Shown here: positions 1 through 7,504 of the stretch, piece after piece | Layout: each line of letters starts with the position of its first letter | Numbering within the stretch: position 1 is the stretch's first letter | Assembly (NCBI GenBank): GCA_033791105.1 | Contig: JASJHI010000059.1 | Location: 1 to 19,039, forward strand | DNA: 19,039 nt | Reading direction: 5' to 3' | Source of the DNA: JASJHI01 sp033791105 | Lineage (GTDB): Bacteria; Actinomycetota; Acidimicrobiia; Acidimicrobiales; Ilumatobacteraceae | Position numbers and translations under genes: made by a program | Notes under the pieces: model-generated | The model's input: only the letters and a program-made list of their open reading frames with translations | Told to the model about the DNA's origin: nothing | Databases searched by the model: none

Positions 1-558
1 ATACCCGGTGAACGACATCAGCAGCGTCATGAGGAGGAGGACGACACCGATCACCCAGTTGAATTGCCGCGGGGCCTTGTAACCGCCGCGGTAGAACACG
101 CGTCCCATGTGGGCGGCGACCGCGAGCACCATCAGGTGCGCCGACCATCGGTGGACGTTGCGGACGTACTGCCCGAACGGCACCTCGTTCTGGATCGTCT
201 GGATATTGCTGTAGGCGGACGCGGGCGACGGCACGTAGAAGAACATGAGGTAGACGCCAGAGGCGACGAGGCTGCCGAGCAGCACGGTCGAGATCACGCC
301 GAGGTACCAGGAGTAGCTGAAGCGCATCTCCTTCTTGCGCATCCTCACCGGATAGATGTGGAGGAAGAAGTTCGACCAGTGCCCCGCGGCGCGGTCGCGT
401 GGGGTCACGCGGCGCGGCGACCGGAACATCGATCTGCCGACCGGCGTATCCCTGGCGCGATCGACCAGACCCTTGTCGGCCACCGACTCGGCGGTATGTG
501 ATTCTGCGGGCGCGGGTGACGCCGTGTCGACGTCGTCGCCCCGATCGGTCAGGCTCAT
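1..558 (-). CDS. Cytochrome b, N-terminal part (b6/PetB-like), partial
   Basis: Membrane subunit of a cytochrome bc/b6-type quinol-oxidising complex; the N-terminal 186 residues are visible and the gene continues past the left edge. The first ~65 residues form a hydrophilic, acidic then basic extension. Residues ~83-108 are the first transmembrane helix. The second contains H136 and H150, separated by 13 residues (motif VHRWSAHLMV...AAHMGRV), which is the haem-ligand spacing of cytochrome b. The fragment ends in SFTGY, the start of the conserved G-Y-x-L-P-W stretch of b6 proteins. The second haem-ligand pair would lie outside the window. Its ATG overlaps the stop of the FAD/Fe-S gene (ATGA), indicating translational coupling in a cytochrome c - oxidoreductase - cytochrome b operon. 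A Rieske or subunit IV gene is not visible. The family assignment is firm; the exact complex type is inferred. Confidence 0.9.
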   Translation of the reverse strand, partial: MSLTDRGDDVDTASPAPAESHTAESVADKGLVDRARDTPVGRSMFRSPRRVTPRDRAAGHWSNFFLHIYPVRMRKKEMRFSYSWYLGVISTVLLGSLVASGVYLMFFYVPSPASAYSNIQTIQNEVPFGQYVRNVHRWSAHLMVLAVAAHMGRVFYRGGYKAPRQFNWVIGVVLLLMTLLMSFTGY

Positions 559-2402
559 GCTGGAACACCAGCTCCTTTCCACATTCCCATCGACAGGGCG
601 TCGGGTGGGCAACGTTCGATGCACAGGGCGCAGCGGATGCAGCGCTCCTCGTCGAGGAGCAGCGCGGTGCCGCCGGGCCGGCCCGGATCGACTTCCTCGG
701 ACGGCACCAGCGAGATGATGTCGACCGGGCACACGTCAGCGCACAGCCCGCACAACACACACTTGTTCACGTCGAGCAGGATGTTCGCGAAGCAGCGCAG
801 GCATCTGGCCGCCTCGCATCGGGCCTGGTCGGGGGTGAAGCCGAGCTCGACTTCCGCGAGCCCGATCCGTCGTCCGGTCTCGAGGGTGGGGACATCGACG
901 CGGGGTACGCGGTCGTAGCTGTCGTCGATCCGATGGAACTGGTCGAGCTTCACCAGGGTGCCACCCTCGGCGTCCGGATCCTGGCCACCGAGCGAGCGGT
1001 GAATGTCGGCGGCCGACCTGCGGCCATCGGCGATTGCGTCGATCAGTGTGCGCGGGCCCTTCGCCGCGTCGCCGCCCGACCAGATCCTGGGGTCTGAGGT
1101 CGCCCCGGTTTCGGCATCGACCTGGATCGTGCGGCGCGGGCTGACGTCGGGGCCGTCGCTGCCGAGTGCGTCGAGGTCGATCGCCTGGCCGATCGCGAGG
1201 ATGACCGTGTCGGCGTCGAAGACCCGCCGATCCGATTCGTCGAATTCCGGAGCGAATCGACCGGACTCGTCGAAGACGGACGTGACACCGATCGTCTCGA
1301 CGCCGGTCACGCGGCCCTCACCACCACCGCTGGTGTCGACGACGATCCGCGCCGGCCCGCGTCGGGCGACGAACGAGATGCCCTCGTGTTCGGCCTCCTC
1401 GACCTCGTATTCGTGAGCGGGCATCTCGCTGCGGCTCTCGAGTGAGATCACGGTGACCCGGCGGGCGCCCGCGCGTGCCGCGCTGCGCGCGACGTCGATC
1501 GCCTCGGTCATCGACGACCGTTGCTCGGCCTCGATCCCGGCTTCGGTCTCGGCTTCGATCGTCTGGCTTACGGCGCCGACCGTGGCCGGCGCAGCGTCGT
1601 CGCTGTGCGCGTACTCGGACGCTCGCAGGGCGGTGCGGGCGGCGTCCATTGCCACATCTCCGCCGCCGATGACGACGACTTCGTCACCGACGTCGACCGA
1701 GAAACCACGGTTCATGTTGATCAGGAACTCGATCGCCTTGAACACACCGTCGGCCTCGTTGCCCTCGATGTCGAGCCCGCGCCCCAGCGTGGCACCGATG
1801 CCGAGGAACACGACGTCGTGTCGATCGAGCAATTCGTCGAGCGTCATGTCGACGCCGAGGCGCGTCTCGTACCGCACCTCGACACCGAGCGCCAGAATCG
1901 AGTCGATGTCGGACGCCAGGACGTCGCGGTCGAGCCGATATTCGGGAATGCCGAGCCACATCGCCCCGCCCAGTTTGTCGGTGGCCTCGTAGACCGTCAC
2001 CTGGTACCCGAGGCGGCGCAGGTCGTGGGCACACGCCATACCGGCGGGACCACCGCCGACGATGCCGATGTGCTGCGGCCGCTCGACGGTGGGAGGCGAT
2101 GCGATGCGTTCCCATACCCGGCGGTCACCGGTCTCGGGGCCGAACTGTTCGGTGACGAAGCGCTTCAGGGCGCGGATCGCGATCGGGCGGTCGATCGCGC
2201 CGCGTCGACAGGCGGTTTCGCACGGCGCTGCGCACACTCGACCACACACGCTGGCGAAGGGGTTCGGGAGACGGGCGGTGAGGTACGCGAGTTCGTCGTC
2301 ACCGTCGGCGATTGCGGCGACGTACATCCCCGCGTTGGTGTGGACCGGGCAGGCCGCGAGACAGGGGATGTTCTCGTCGTAGTAGGCCAGTTCACCGACC
2401 AT
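555..2402 (-). CDS. GltD-like FAD/NAD(P)-binding oxidoreductase with C-terminal 2x[4Fe-4S] ferredoxin domain
   Basis: A 615-residue soluble electron-transfer flavoprotein of the glutamate-synthase small-subunit/dihydropyrimidine-dehydrogenase type. The N-terminal Fe-S domain has C14-x3-C18-P and C53/C57/C61/C65 (CGRVCAAPCETAC). The FAD dinucleotide fold is at residues ~111-150 (GIVGGGPAG), the NAD(P) fold at ~242-255 (VVVIGGGDVAMD), and a second FAD motif (SGGDAAKGP) at ~442-450. The C-terminus carries C534/C537 and two ferredoxin motifs, C548-x2-C-x2-C-x3-C558-P and C588-x2-C-x2-C-x3-C598-P. The chosen ATG at 2402 overlaps the upstream cytochrome c stop (TGATG) and places the Fe-S domain right at the N-terminus; longer in-frame starts only read the cytochrome gene in a shadow frame. 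About 45 extra residues (261-310, acidic) sit after the NAD(P) motif. The context suggests electron exchange between NAD(P)H and the quinone/cytochrome b unit rather than glutamate synthesis, since no GltB is present. Confidence 0.88.
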   Translation of the reverse strand: MVGELAYYDENIPCLAACPVHTNAGMYVAAIADGDDELAYLTARLPNPFASVCGRVCAAPCETACRRGAIDRPIAIRALKRFVTEQFGPETGDRRVWERIASPPTVERPQHIGIVGGGPAGMACAHDLRRLGYQVTVYEATDKLGGAMWLGIPEYRLDRDVLASDIDSILALGVEVRYETRLGVDMTLDELLDRHDVVFLGIGATLGRGLDIEGNEADGVFKAIEFLINMNRGFSVDVGDEVVVIGGGDVAMDAARTALRASEYAHSDDAAPATVGAVSQTIEAETEAGIEAEQRSSMTEAIDVARSAARAGARRVTVISLESRSEMPAHEYEVEEAEHEGISFVARRGPARIVVDTSGGGEGRVTGVETIGVTSVFDESGRFAPEFDESDRRVFDADTVILAIGQAIDLDALGSDGPDVSPRRTIQVDAETGATSDPRIWSGGDAAKGPRTLIDAIADGRRSAADIHRSLGGQDPDAEGGTLVKLDQFHRIDDSYDRVPRVDVPTLETGRRIGLAEVELGFTPDQARCEAARCLRCFANILLDVNKCVLCGLCADVCPVDIISLVPSEEVDPGRPGGTALLLDEERCIRCALCIERCPPDALSMGMWKGAGVPA

Positions 2403-3190
2403 CAGATACGACTCTCCCGGTGCGCCCACCAGAGCGCCCAGAGGCCCCCGCCGAGCCCGACAGCCCAGAGTCCCATCGTGATCAGGTCCTGGGCCGACCG
2501 GGAAAGATCGCGGACCGCATTCAGCTCGATGACGTGGGCCGGGATGATCGTCGTGAGGATGATCATCCCGATCACGACCACCGTCGCCTTCAAGGTGGCG
2601 TCGAGCCACGGCACGGTCCGGCGGTCGATGACGCCGACGACACGGCCGGCAAAGACGATCAGGACGACGACGACTGCGGCGAGAAGCGCCCAGGGGAGCC
2701 AGCCCGGCACCCCGCCGGAATCGTCCGCCGCTGCTTCCGTTGACTCGGGTGCTGCGGGCGAGGCGAAGCCCGACTGGACGTACGCGACGACCGCGTCGAT
2801 CTCGGCATCACCGAGCGTCGATTGCGGCGGCATGATCCCGTCGTATTCGACACCGTTCACGACGATCGGGCCGGAGAGCCCATTGCTGATCACGGTCGAG
2901 ACATATCCCGCATCCTCGACGTTCGGGTTGTCGGTCAGCGGTGGATATTGACCGGGTAGGCCCGCACCTCCCGGTTGATGGCACGACGAGCAGGCCGAGT
3001 TGTAGACCTCGGCACCGGTACGCAGCGTGTCCTCGCTCGGCCCAGCCTGGGCGATCAAGGGGGTGGCGAGACATGCGCCGGCGACGAGGAGCGCCGGGAA
3101 CCATCGGCGTATCAGCCGCGCTGCGCGGCGCGGTACATCGGATCCGCGCGGCGCAGGGGTATCGCGCGGCGGATGATGCTGATCGTTCAT
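2402..3190 (-). CDS. Membrane-anchored mono-haem cytochrome c
   Basis: A 262-residue c-type cytochrome. Residues ~21-49 form an export signal (RRAARLIRR followed by a hydrophobic stretch ending AQA). The haem site CSSCH is at 67-71 and the likely distal ligand is the methionine in GIMPP. A low-complexity acidic linker (SPAAPESTEAAADD) follows, then about three hydrophobic segments at the C-terminus, so the haem domain should face the outside while tethered to the membrane. The ATG at 3190 is preceded four bases upstream by GAGGAG (3200-3195 on the minus strand), a strong ribosome binding site, which decides the start against longer in-frame options. It is the first gene of an operon whose next two genes overlap it and each other. 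Its partner role is likely electron carrier or subunit for the cytochrome b complex, and possibly donor to the divergently encoded nitrite reductase. Confidence 0.88.
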   Translation of the reverse strand: MNDQHHPPRDTPAPRGSDVPRRAARLIRRWFPALLVAGACLATPLIAQAGPSEDTLRTGAEVYNSACSSCHQPGGAGLPGQYPPLTDNPNVEDAGYVSTVISNGLSGPIVVNGVEYDGIMPPQSTLGDAEIDAVVAYVQSGFASPAAPESTEAAADDSGGVPGWLPWALLAAVVVVLIVFAGRVVGVIDRRTVPWLDATLKATVVVIGMIILTTIIPAHVIELNAVRDLSRSAQDLITMGLWAVGLGGGLWALWWAHRESRI

Positions 3191-3358
3191 CGGGCTCCTC
3201 GGTGAGTTGCGCACTCGCAACTCGCATTGTCCCTGCTCGGAGCGTGCGATCGCAGGGGAAAAGGTCCCGAGCTGTGGTTTGGCGGCGAAGCATCGGCCAG
3301 GCGGCGCGCCGGTGACGTCCGGCCCTAACGGTGCAGGTCGTCGTCGGGCAGACTCTGG
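3191..3358. promoter_or_regulatory. Divergent promoter region between cytochrome c operon and nirK-type gene
   Basis: This 168-base gap separates the two divergent transcription units. It holds the minus-strand ribosome binding site, the CRP/FNR-type palindrome annotated separately, and a second perfect 10-base palindrome TGCGATCGCA at 3245-3254. No clear -35/-10 pair could be assigned with confidence on either strand. Confidence 0.6.
3204..3223. promoter_or_regulatory. CRP/FNR-superfamily operator, NnrR-like (TTGCG-N4-CGCAA)
   Basis: A perfect inverted repeat, GAGTTGCG - CACT - CGCAACTC, with 8-base arms and a 4-base spacer. Its core TTGCG-N4-CGCAA (3207-3220) has the TTGnn-N4-nnCAA layout of FNR/DNR/NnrR sites, and the G-C core resembles sites described for NnrR, the NO-responsive activator of nirK and nor genes in alphaproteobacteria. 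Its centre lies 23 bases upstream of the cytochrome c start and about 145 bases upstream of the nirK start. If it acts as an activator site at -41.5, nirK transcription would begin near 3255. The palindrome is seen directly; the regulator identity is inferred. Confidence 0.65.
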
Positions 3359-5038
3359 GTGATCCAAACCCCCCAGAGAACGGCGAGCACCTTGAAGACG
3401 TCCAACAGCAGCATCCCCACGCATCCCCTCGGCCGGCGGCGTTTCATCGCCGCGATCGGTGGAGGCGCAGCCGCTGCGGGGCTCGTCGCGTGCGGGGACG
3501 ATGGGCCCGAATCGAGCGCAGCAGCAGGGGCTGCGGCGGCCGGCGCAGCCGCGGCCACGCCGACCGAGACCGCAGCGAGCGGCGCGACCGATGCAACAGC
3601 AGGCGATGCGGCGACCGAGTCGTCATCGGCACCCGCCGGTACGGCGGCGGTCGATACGCGATCGGTTTCGATCATTCCGGCACTCACGAGGATCGACGAG
3701 CTCCAGCCGGCGGACGATTCCGAGGTGCGGATGGCCTATGCGCCCGCCGTTCCGGCCGTCGCCGATCGCAACGATCAGCGAATCGTCGAGTTCGAGATCG
3801 ACGTGATCGAAGGGGAGTGCCCGATCGATCCCGAGAACGGTGTCGACACATTGATGTGGGGATTCCGGATCGGGGGAGACGACTCGGTCACCTGCGGGAG
3901 TCCCGGGCCCGTGATGCGCGCCCGTGTCGGCGACCTCGCGCGGATCACCGTCAACAACATGGTCGGGAACCTCCAGGCACACAACATCGACTTCCATTCG
4001 GTGACCGGACAAGGAGGCGGTGCCGCCGACACGACGGTTGCTCCGGGCGAGTCGGCGACGATCAACTGCCGGCTGCTGTATCCCGGCGCGTTCATGTACC
4101 ACTGCGCGTACGGCGACGTGCCGAAGCACATCGCGCATGGGATGTACGGCATGTTCATCGTCGATCCCGAGGATCCGTTGCCGACGGTCGACCACGAATG
4201 GTCGGTCATGCAGTCCGAGTGGTACCTGGCCGACGGGGTCGACGCCGACCCCGAGGCCGCGCCGGGTGCCCCCTCGTTCGATCCGGACCGGATGCTGCTC
4301 GAGCATCCGACCTACGTGACGTTCAACGGTCGCACCGATGCGCTCGTCGGCGACAACGCGCTGCAGATGGAAGTCGGCCAGCGCGCCCGTATCTACATGG
4401 TCAACGAGGGCCTCAATCTGACGTCCAACTTCCACCCGATCGGCTCGCACTGGGACGTCGTGTATCCCGAGGCGGCGACCCATCCGGTGAACAGAGTCAT
4501 TCGCGGTTCGCAGTCGACGCTCGTCGTCGCCGGAGGCGGCACCGTCACCGAACTGCTCGGGCAGGTGCCGAGCACGATCCTCCTCGTCGACCACGCGCTC
4601 GTCCGCACCTTCTACAAGGGTGCGGTCGGCCAGGTCGTCGTGAGCGGGGAGGCGAACGCGATCTTCTCGGCCGGTGACGACGGACTCGAGGACGCCGCGG
4701 CCAACGAGCCGGCGACCGCGACGCCCGACGTCGCTCCCGATGCTGTCCTGATCCCGGAGGGAGCCTTCGATCCGTCGAACGCAGAGAACGCCTATGTGCC
4801 GCTGCTGCGGACGGTTGCCGTGGGAACGACGGTGACCTGGACGAACGAGGACACGGTCATCCACACCGCGACGTCGGGCAGCAGCAATGGCAGCGTCGGC
4901 ACGCCGGACGGTGTCTTCGACTCGGGCGACATCCTGCCCGGCGACAGCTTCGCCTTCACGTTCGAGGAGGCCGGCACCTTCGACTACTACTGCACCCCTC
5001 ATCCATGGATGAAGGCCCAGGTGGAGGTGACGGGCTGA
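3359..5038 (+). CDS. nirK: Copper-containing nitrite reductase (NirK-type), Tat lipoprotein with C-terminal cupredoxin domain
   Basis: Predicted to reduce nitrite to nitric oxide outside the membrane. The 559-residue protein starts with a twin-arginine signal (GRRRFIAA, 25-32) and a lipobox LVAC (C45), then an Ala/Thr-rich linker to ~100. The two-cupredoxin NirK core carries the type 1 copper ligands H208, C249, H257 and M262, the type 2 ligands H213, H248 and H412, the catalytic D211 (AHNIDFH) and probable catalytic H364 (FHPIGSHWD). The residue usually Trp before the type 1 His is K256. A third cupredoxin at ~455-559 has its own type 1 set: H502, C545, H548, M551 (YCTPHPWM). This could be a built-in electron donor. 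The GTG start at 3359 has no strong ribosome binding site; a TTG at 3392 is an alternative that still keeps the Tat motif. The cytochrome c/b operon is divergent, across a shared regulatory region. Assignment as nitrite reductase rather than another multicopper oxidase rests on the Asp/His catalytic pair and ligand order. Confidence 0.85.
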   Translation: MIQTPQRTASTLKTSNSSIPTHPLGRRRFIAAIGGGAAAAGLVACGDDGPESSAAAGAAAAGAAAATPTETAASGATDATAGDAATESSSAPAGTAAVDTRSVSIIPALTRIDELQPADDSEVRMAYAPAVPAVADRNDQRIVEFEIDVIEGECPIDPENGVDTLMWGFRIGGDDSVTCGSPGPVMRARVGDLARITVNNMVGNLQAHNIDFHSVTGQGGGAADTTVAPGESATINCRLLYPGAFMYHCAYGDVPKHIAHGMYGMFIVDPEDPLPTVDHEWSVMQSEWYLADGVDADPEAAPGAPSFDPDRMLLEHPTYVTFNGRTDALVGDNALQMEVGQRARIYMVNEGLNLTSNFHPIGSHWDVVYPEAATHPVNRVIRGSQSTLVVAGGGTVTELLGQVPSTILLVDHALVRTFYKGAVGQVVVSGEANAIFSAGDDGLEDAAANEPATATPDVAPDAVLIPEGAFDPSNAENAYVPLLRTVAVGTTVTWTNEDTVIHTATSGSSNGSVGTPDGVFDSGDILPGDSFAFTFEEAGTFDYYCTPHPWMKAQVEVTG

Positions 5039-5061
5039 CCGAGCGCGGTCGATCTGCGTAC

Positions 5062-5079
5062 CCGACAGCGCACTGTCGG
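5062..5079 (+). terminator. Hairpin downstream of nirK-type gene
   Basis: CCGACAG - CGCA - CTGTCGG is a perfect 7-bp stem with a 4-base loop, 23 bases after the nitrite reductase stop codon. There is no T-run after it, as is common in high-GC actinobacteria. It probably ends or attenuates transcription before the hydrolase gene. Confidence 0.5.
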
Positions 5080-5100
5080 CCCGGTTGATGGGACGTCGCC

Positions 5101-5880
5101 GTGGCATCGTGGAGGATGCCTGACGTATCTCCCGGCGTGGTTCGGTTGCATTCGGTCGCCCGCGGGACGGGCCGAACGCTCCTGTTCTCGCACGGCTGGG
5201 GCGCGACCTCGTACATGTTCGAGCGGTCCGCCGAAGTGCTGTCGTCGCACTTTCGGGTGGTGACGTGGGACCAGCGCGGCCACGGTGGCAGCGACAGTCC
5301 GGACGACCCCGACGCCTACTCCGTGGACACGACGATGGCCGACATGGCCGCGCTGCTCGACGAGCACGGCACCGGAAGTGGAGTGCTCGTGGGGCACTCG
5401 CTGGGCGGCTACCTGTCCCTCGAGTTCGCCCGCCGGCATCCGGAGCGTGTCGAAGCGCTGGTGCTCGTCGGCGCCGGACCGGGCTTTCGTAAGGACGACG
5501 CGCGTGCCGAGTGGAACCGGTTCACGGCGCGGATCGCGGATCGGGCCGAAGAACGGGGGATGGCCGCCCTCGACCGGGAACGAGACCTCCACGGCGATCT
5601 CCACAGCTCGGTCGACGGGCTCGTCAGATCCGCGCGGGGCGTCCTCCCGCAGGATGGCAGCGCGGTCCTCGACTCGCTGTCGTCCATCTCGGTTCCGACG
5701 CTGGTCATCGTGGGCGCGAACGACGCCCAGTTCCGGGCGAGCGCTGATCACATGGCCGCCAAGATCCCCGACGCGCGGCTGGTGATTGTCCCCGACGCCG
5801 GACACTCGATCAACGTCGAGCAGCCCGAGGCGTTCGAGGCCGCGGTGGTGTCGTTTCTCCACGGGCGTCTCGGCTCCTGA
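5101..5880 (+). CDS. Alpha/beta-fold hydrolase
   Basis: A 259-residue cytoplasmic hydrolase with the full catalytic layout of the family. The oxyanion-hole motif HGWG is at 31-34, the nucleophile elbow G-H-S100-L-G-G at 98-103, the acid D208 (VGANDAQF) and the base H235 (PDAGHSINVEQP). Length is typical for single-domain members such as esterases, haloperoxidase-like and lactone/enol-lactone hydrolases. The substrate cannot be read from sequence. The start is taken as GTG 5101; an ATG at 5116 immediately after GGAGG is possible but leaves no ribosome spacing. It lies convergent to the acyl-CoA synthetase and 62 bases behind the nitrite reductase gene, separated by a hairpin. The 41 bases between its stop and the next gene hold nothing recognisable. 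Confidence 0.85.
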   Translation: MASWRMPDVSPGVVRLHSVARGTGRTLLFSHGWGATSYMFERSAEVLSSHFRVVTWDQRGHGGSDSPDDPDAYSVDTTMADMAALLDEHGTGSGVLVGHSLGGYLSLEFARRHPERVEALVLVGAGPGFRKDDARAEWNRFTARIADRAEERGMAALDRERDLHGDLHSSVDGLVRSARGVLPQDGSAVLDSLSSISVPTLVIVGANDAQFRASADHMAAKIPDARLVIVPDAGHSINVEQPEAFEAAVVSFLHGRLGS

Positions 5881-5921
5881 CAGCGGCCGGACGCCCAGCT
5901 CGACGGGTCTGGTCAGCGACT

Positions 5922-7484
5922 TCAGTTGCCGGCGACCCGTCGACCGCGATCGGCCCAGTACGACTCGCGTAACAGCTTGCGCTGGATCTTGCCGACCGGA
6001 CTCTTCGGCAGTGGCTCGGTGCGGATCTCCACATGGCCTGGCTTCCGGTAGCCACCGAGCCGCTCGCCGCAGAGCGTGCGGATGGCCGTCGCGAGGTCGG
6101 TTCGTTCGCCATCGGATTGCTCTTCGCCGACGACACAGACCGCCATCGGCGTTTCTCCCCAGCGGTCATCGGGAACGGCGAAGACGGCGACCTCGACGAC
6201 CGCTGGATGGTCGGCGATGACGTTCTCGAGTTCGGCAGGCCAGATGTTGAAGCCACCGGAGATGATCATGTCGTCCTTGCGGTCGAGTACGTAGAGGTAG
6301 CCGTTCTCGTCGATGCGCCCGATGTCGCCCGTCAACACGAACGAATCGGCCGTGATGCGTGCCGCGCTCGCCTCCGGATCCTCCCAGAACCCGAACATCT
6401 GCCCGTCGCAGTGGATCGCGATCTCGCCCTCCTCCCCGACCGGGAGCTCACGTGACGTGTTGTCCGGATCGCGGATCTGCAGTTCGGCGAATGGCAGCGC
6501 CCTCCCGGCGGAGCGCAACGGGTCGGAACCCTCGACCTCGGAGAACCACTCCGTCGGCCCCATCATGCTCACCGGCACGGCCTCGGTCTGGCCATAGCCC
6601 TGGTACAAGACGTCGCCGAACACGTCGCGAGCGAGGAGGGCCGTCTCGCCAGCGATGGGCGCGCCGCCGATCTGCAGCACCTTCAGCGAGGTCAGATCGC
6701 GCCGCCGCACATCCGGATGGCGGGCGAGTGTGCTGAGCATCGCGGGGACCGCGAACATGTAGCCGATGTGTTCGGACTCGATCGTCTCGAGTGTGTCGGC
6801 AGGGTCGAAGTGATCGAGCATCACGTTGCGGCCGCCGCTCAGCCACGTCGGAGTGTAGAGATAGCCGGATCCGTGCGAGATCGGGCCGACGTGCAGGCAG
6901 GCGTCACCGGCGACCATCGGCGGGAAGTTGTAGAACCAGTCGCGGCCGGCTGCGAGCCAGGAGCGATGGGTGTAGGCGACACCCTTGGCCCGACCGGTCG
7001 TGCCGCCGGTGTGGCGGACGATGTACCAGTCGTCCGGCTCGATCGCCACCTCCGGGTCGTCGCCGGATTGGGACTGCAGCCAGTCCTCGTATCCGGCGTC
7101 ACGGACGAGGATGTGGCCGAGTTCTGGCAGCCGGTCACGAATCGCGTCGATCTCGTGGCGATAGTGGTCGGCGACGACCACGGCGCGACAACCGGTGTGG
7201 TCGAGCATGTGGTGATGAGCCTCGACGGCGTTGCGGGCGTACAAGGGGACCCTGACGAGGCCCGCAATCGCGGCGCCGCCGAACAGGTCTTGTGCGCCGA
7301 TCGAGTTGTCCTCGAGCACACCGACCCGATCGCCCCGCTCGAGCCCCATCGCGAGCAGGCCGTTCGCGGTCCGCACTCCGCGCGACCAGGCCTCGGCGAA
7401 CGTGAGCCGAACGTCGCCGTGCACGACGGCGACTCGTCCACCATTCATCCGCGCCGACTGGCGCATCAGGCTTCGTACGTCCAC
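5922..7484 (-). CDS. AMP-forming acyl-CoA synthetase / acid-CoA ligase
   Basis: A 520-residue member of the ANL (acyl/aryl-CoA synthetase) family that activates a carboxylic acid to its acyl-adenylate and then to a CoA thioester. Visible motifs are the phosphate-binding loop HTGGTTGRAKG at 158-168 (His and Arg replace the common Ser and Pro of SGTTGxPKG), YGQTEA, LTGDIGRIDENGYLYVLDRKDD in the hinge region, and the C-terminal PKSPVGKIQRK containing the catalytic lysine K499. Length is normal for the family. The GTG at 7484 is used; ATG at 7466 (residue 7) is an alternative and neither has a clear ribosome binding site. It lies 20 bases downstream of the YgjV-like gene on the same strand, so the two are probably cotranscribed. 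The substrate, a fatty or aryl acid, is not determinable from sequence. Confidence 0.9.
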   Translation of the reverse strand: MDVRSLMRQSARMNGGRVAVVHGDVRLTFAEAWSRGVRTANGLLAMGLERGDRVGVLEDNSIGAQDLFGGAAIAGLVRVPLYARNAVEAHHHMLDHTGCRAVVVADHYRHEIDAIRDRLPELGHILVRDAGYEDWLQSQSGDDPEVAIEPDDWYIVRHTGGTTGRAKGVAYTHRSWLAAGRDWFYNFPPMVAGDACLHVGPISHGSGYLYTPTWLSGGRNVMLDHFDPADTLETIESEHIGYMFAVPAMLSTLARHPDVRRRDLTSLKVLQIGGAPIAGETALLARDVFGDVLYQGYGQTEAVPVSMMGPTEWFSEVEGSDPLRSAGRALPFAELQIRDPDNTSRELPVGEEGEIAIHCDGQMFGFWEDPEASAARITADSFVLTGDIGRIDENGYLYVLDRKDDMIISGGFNIWPAELENVIADHPAVVEVAVFAVPDDRWGETPMAVCVVGEEQSDGERTDLATAIRTLCGERLGGYRKPGHVEIRTEPLPKSPVGKIQRKLLRESYWADRGRRVAGN

Positions 7485-7504
7485 CGGTCAAGGATGGCAC
7501 AAGG

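Noticed and set aside
2403..2609. N-terminal extension of the FAD/Fe-S protein to 2609
   Set aside because: The extra 69 codons read the 3' end of the cytochrome c gene in another frame and are His/Arg/Asp-rich nonsense; the ATG at 2402 with its TGATG overlap is the better start.
3623..5107. 494-residue minus-strand open frame opposite the nitrite reductase
   Set aside because: The plus strand carries all copper ligands, signal and fused cupredoxin; the minus frame has no motif.
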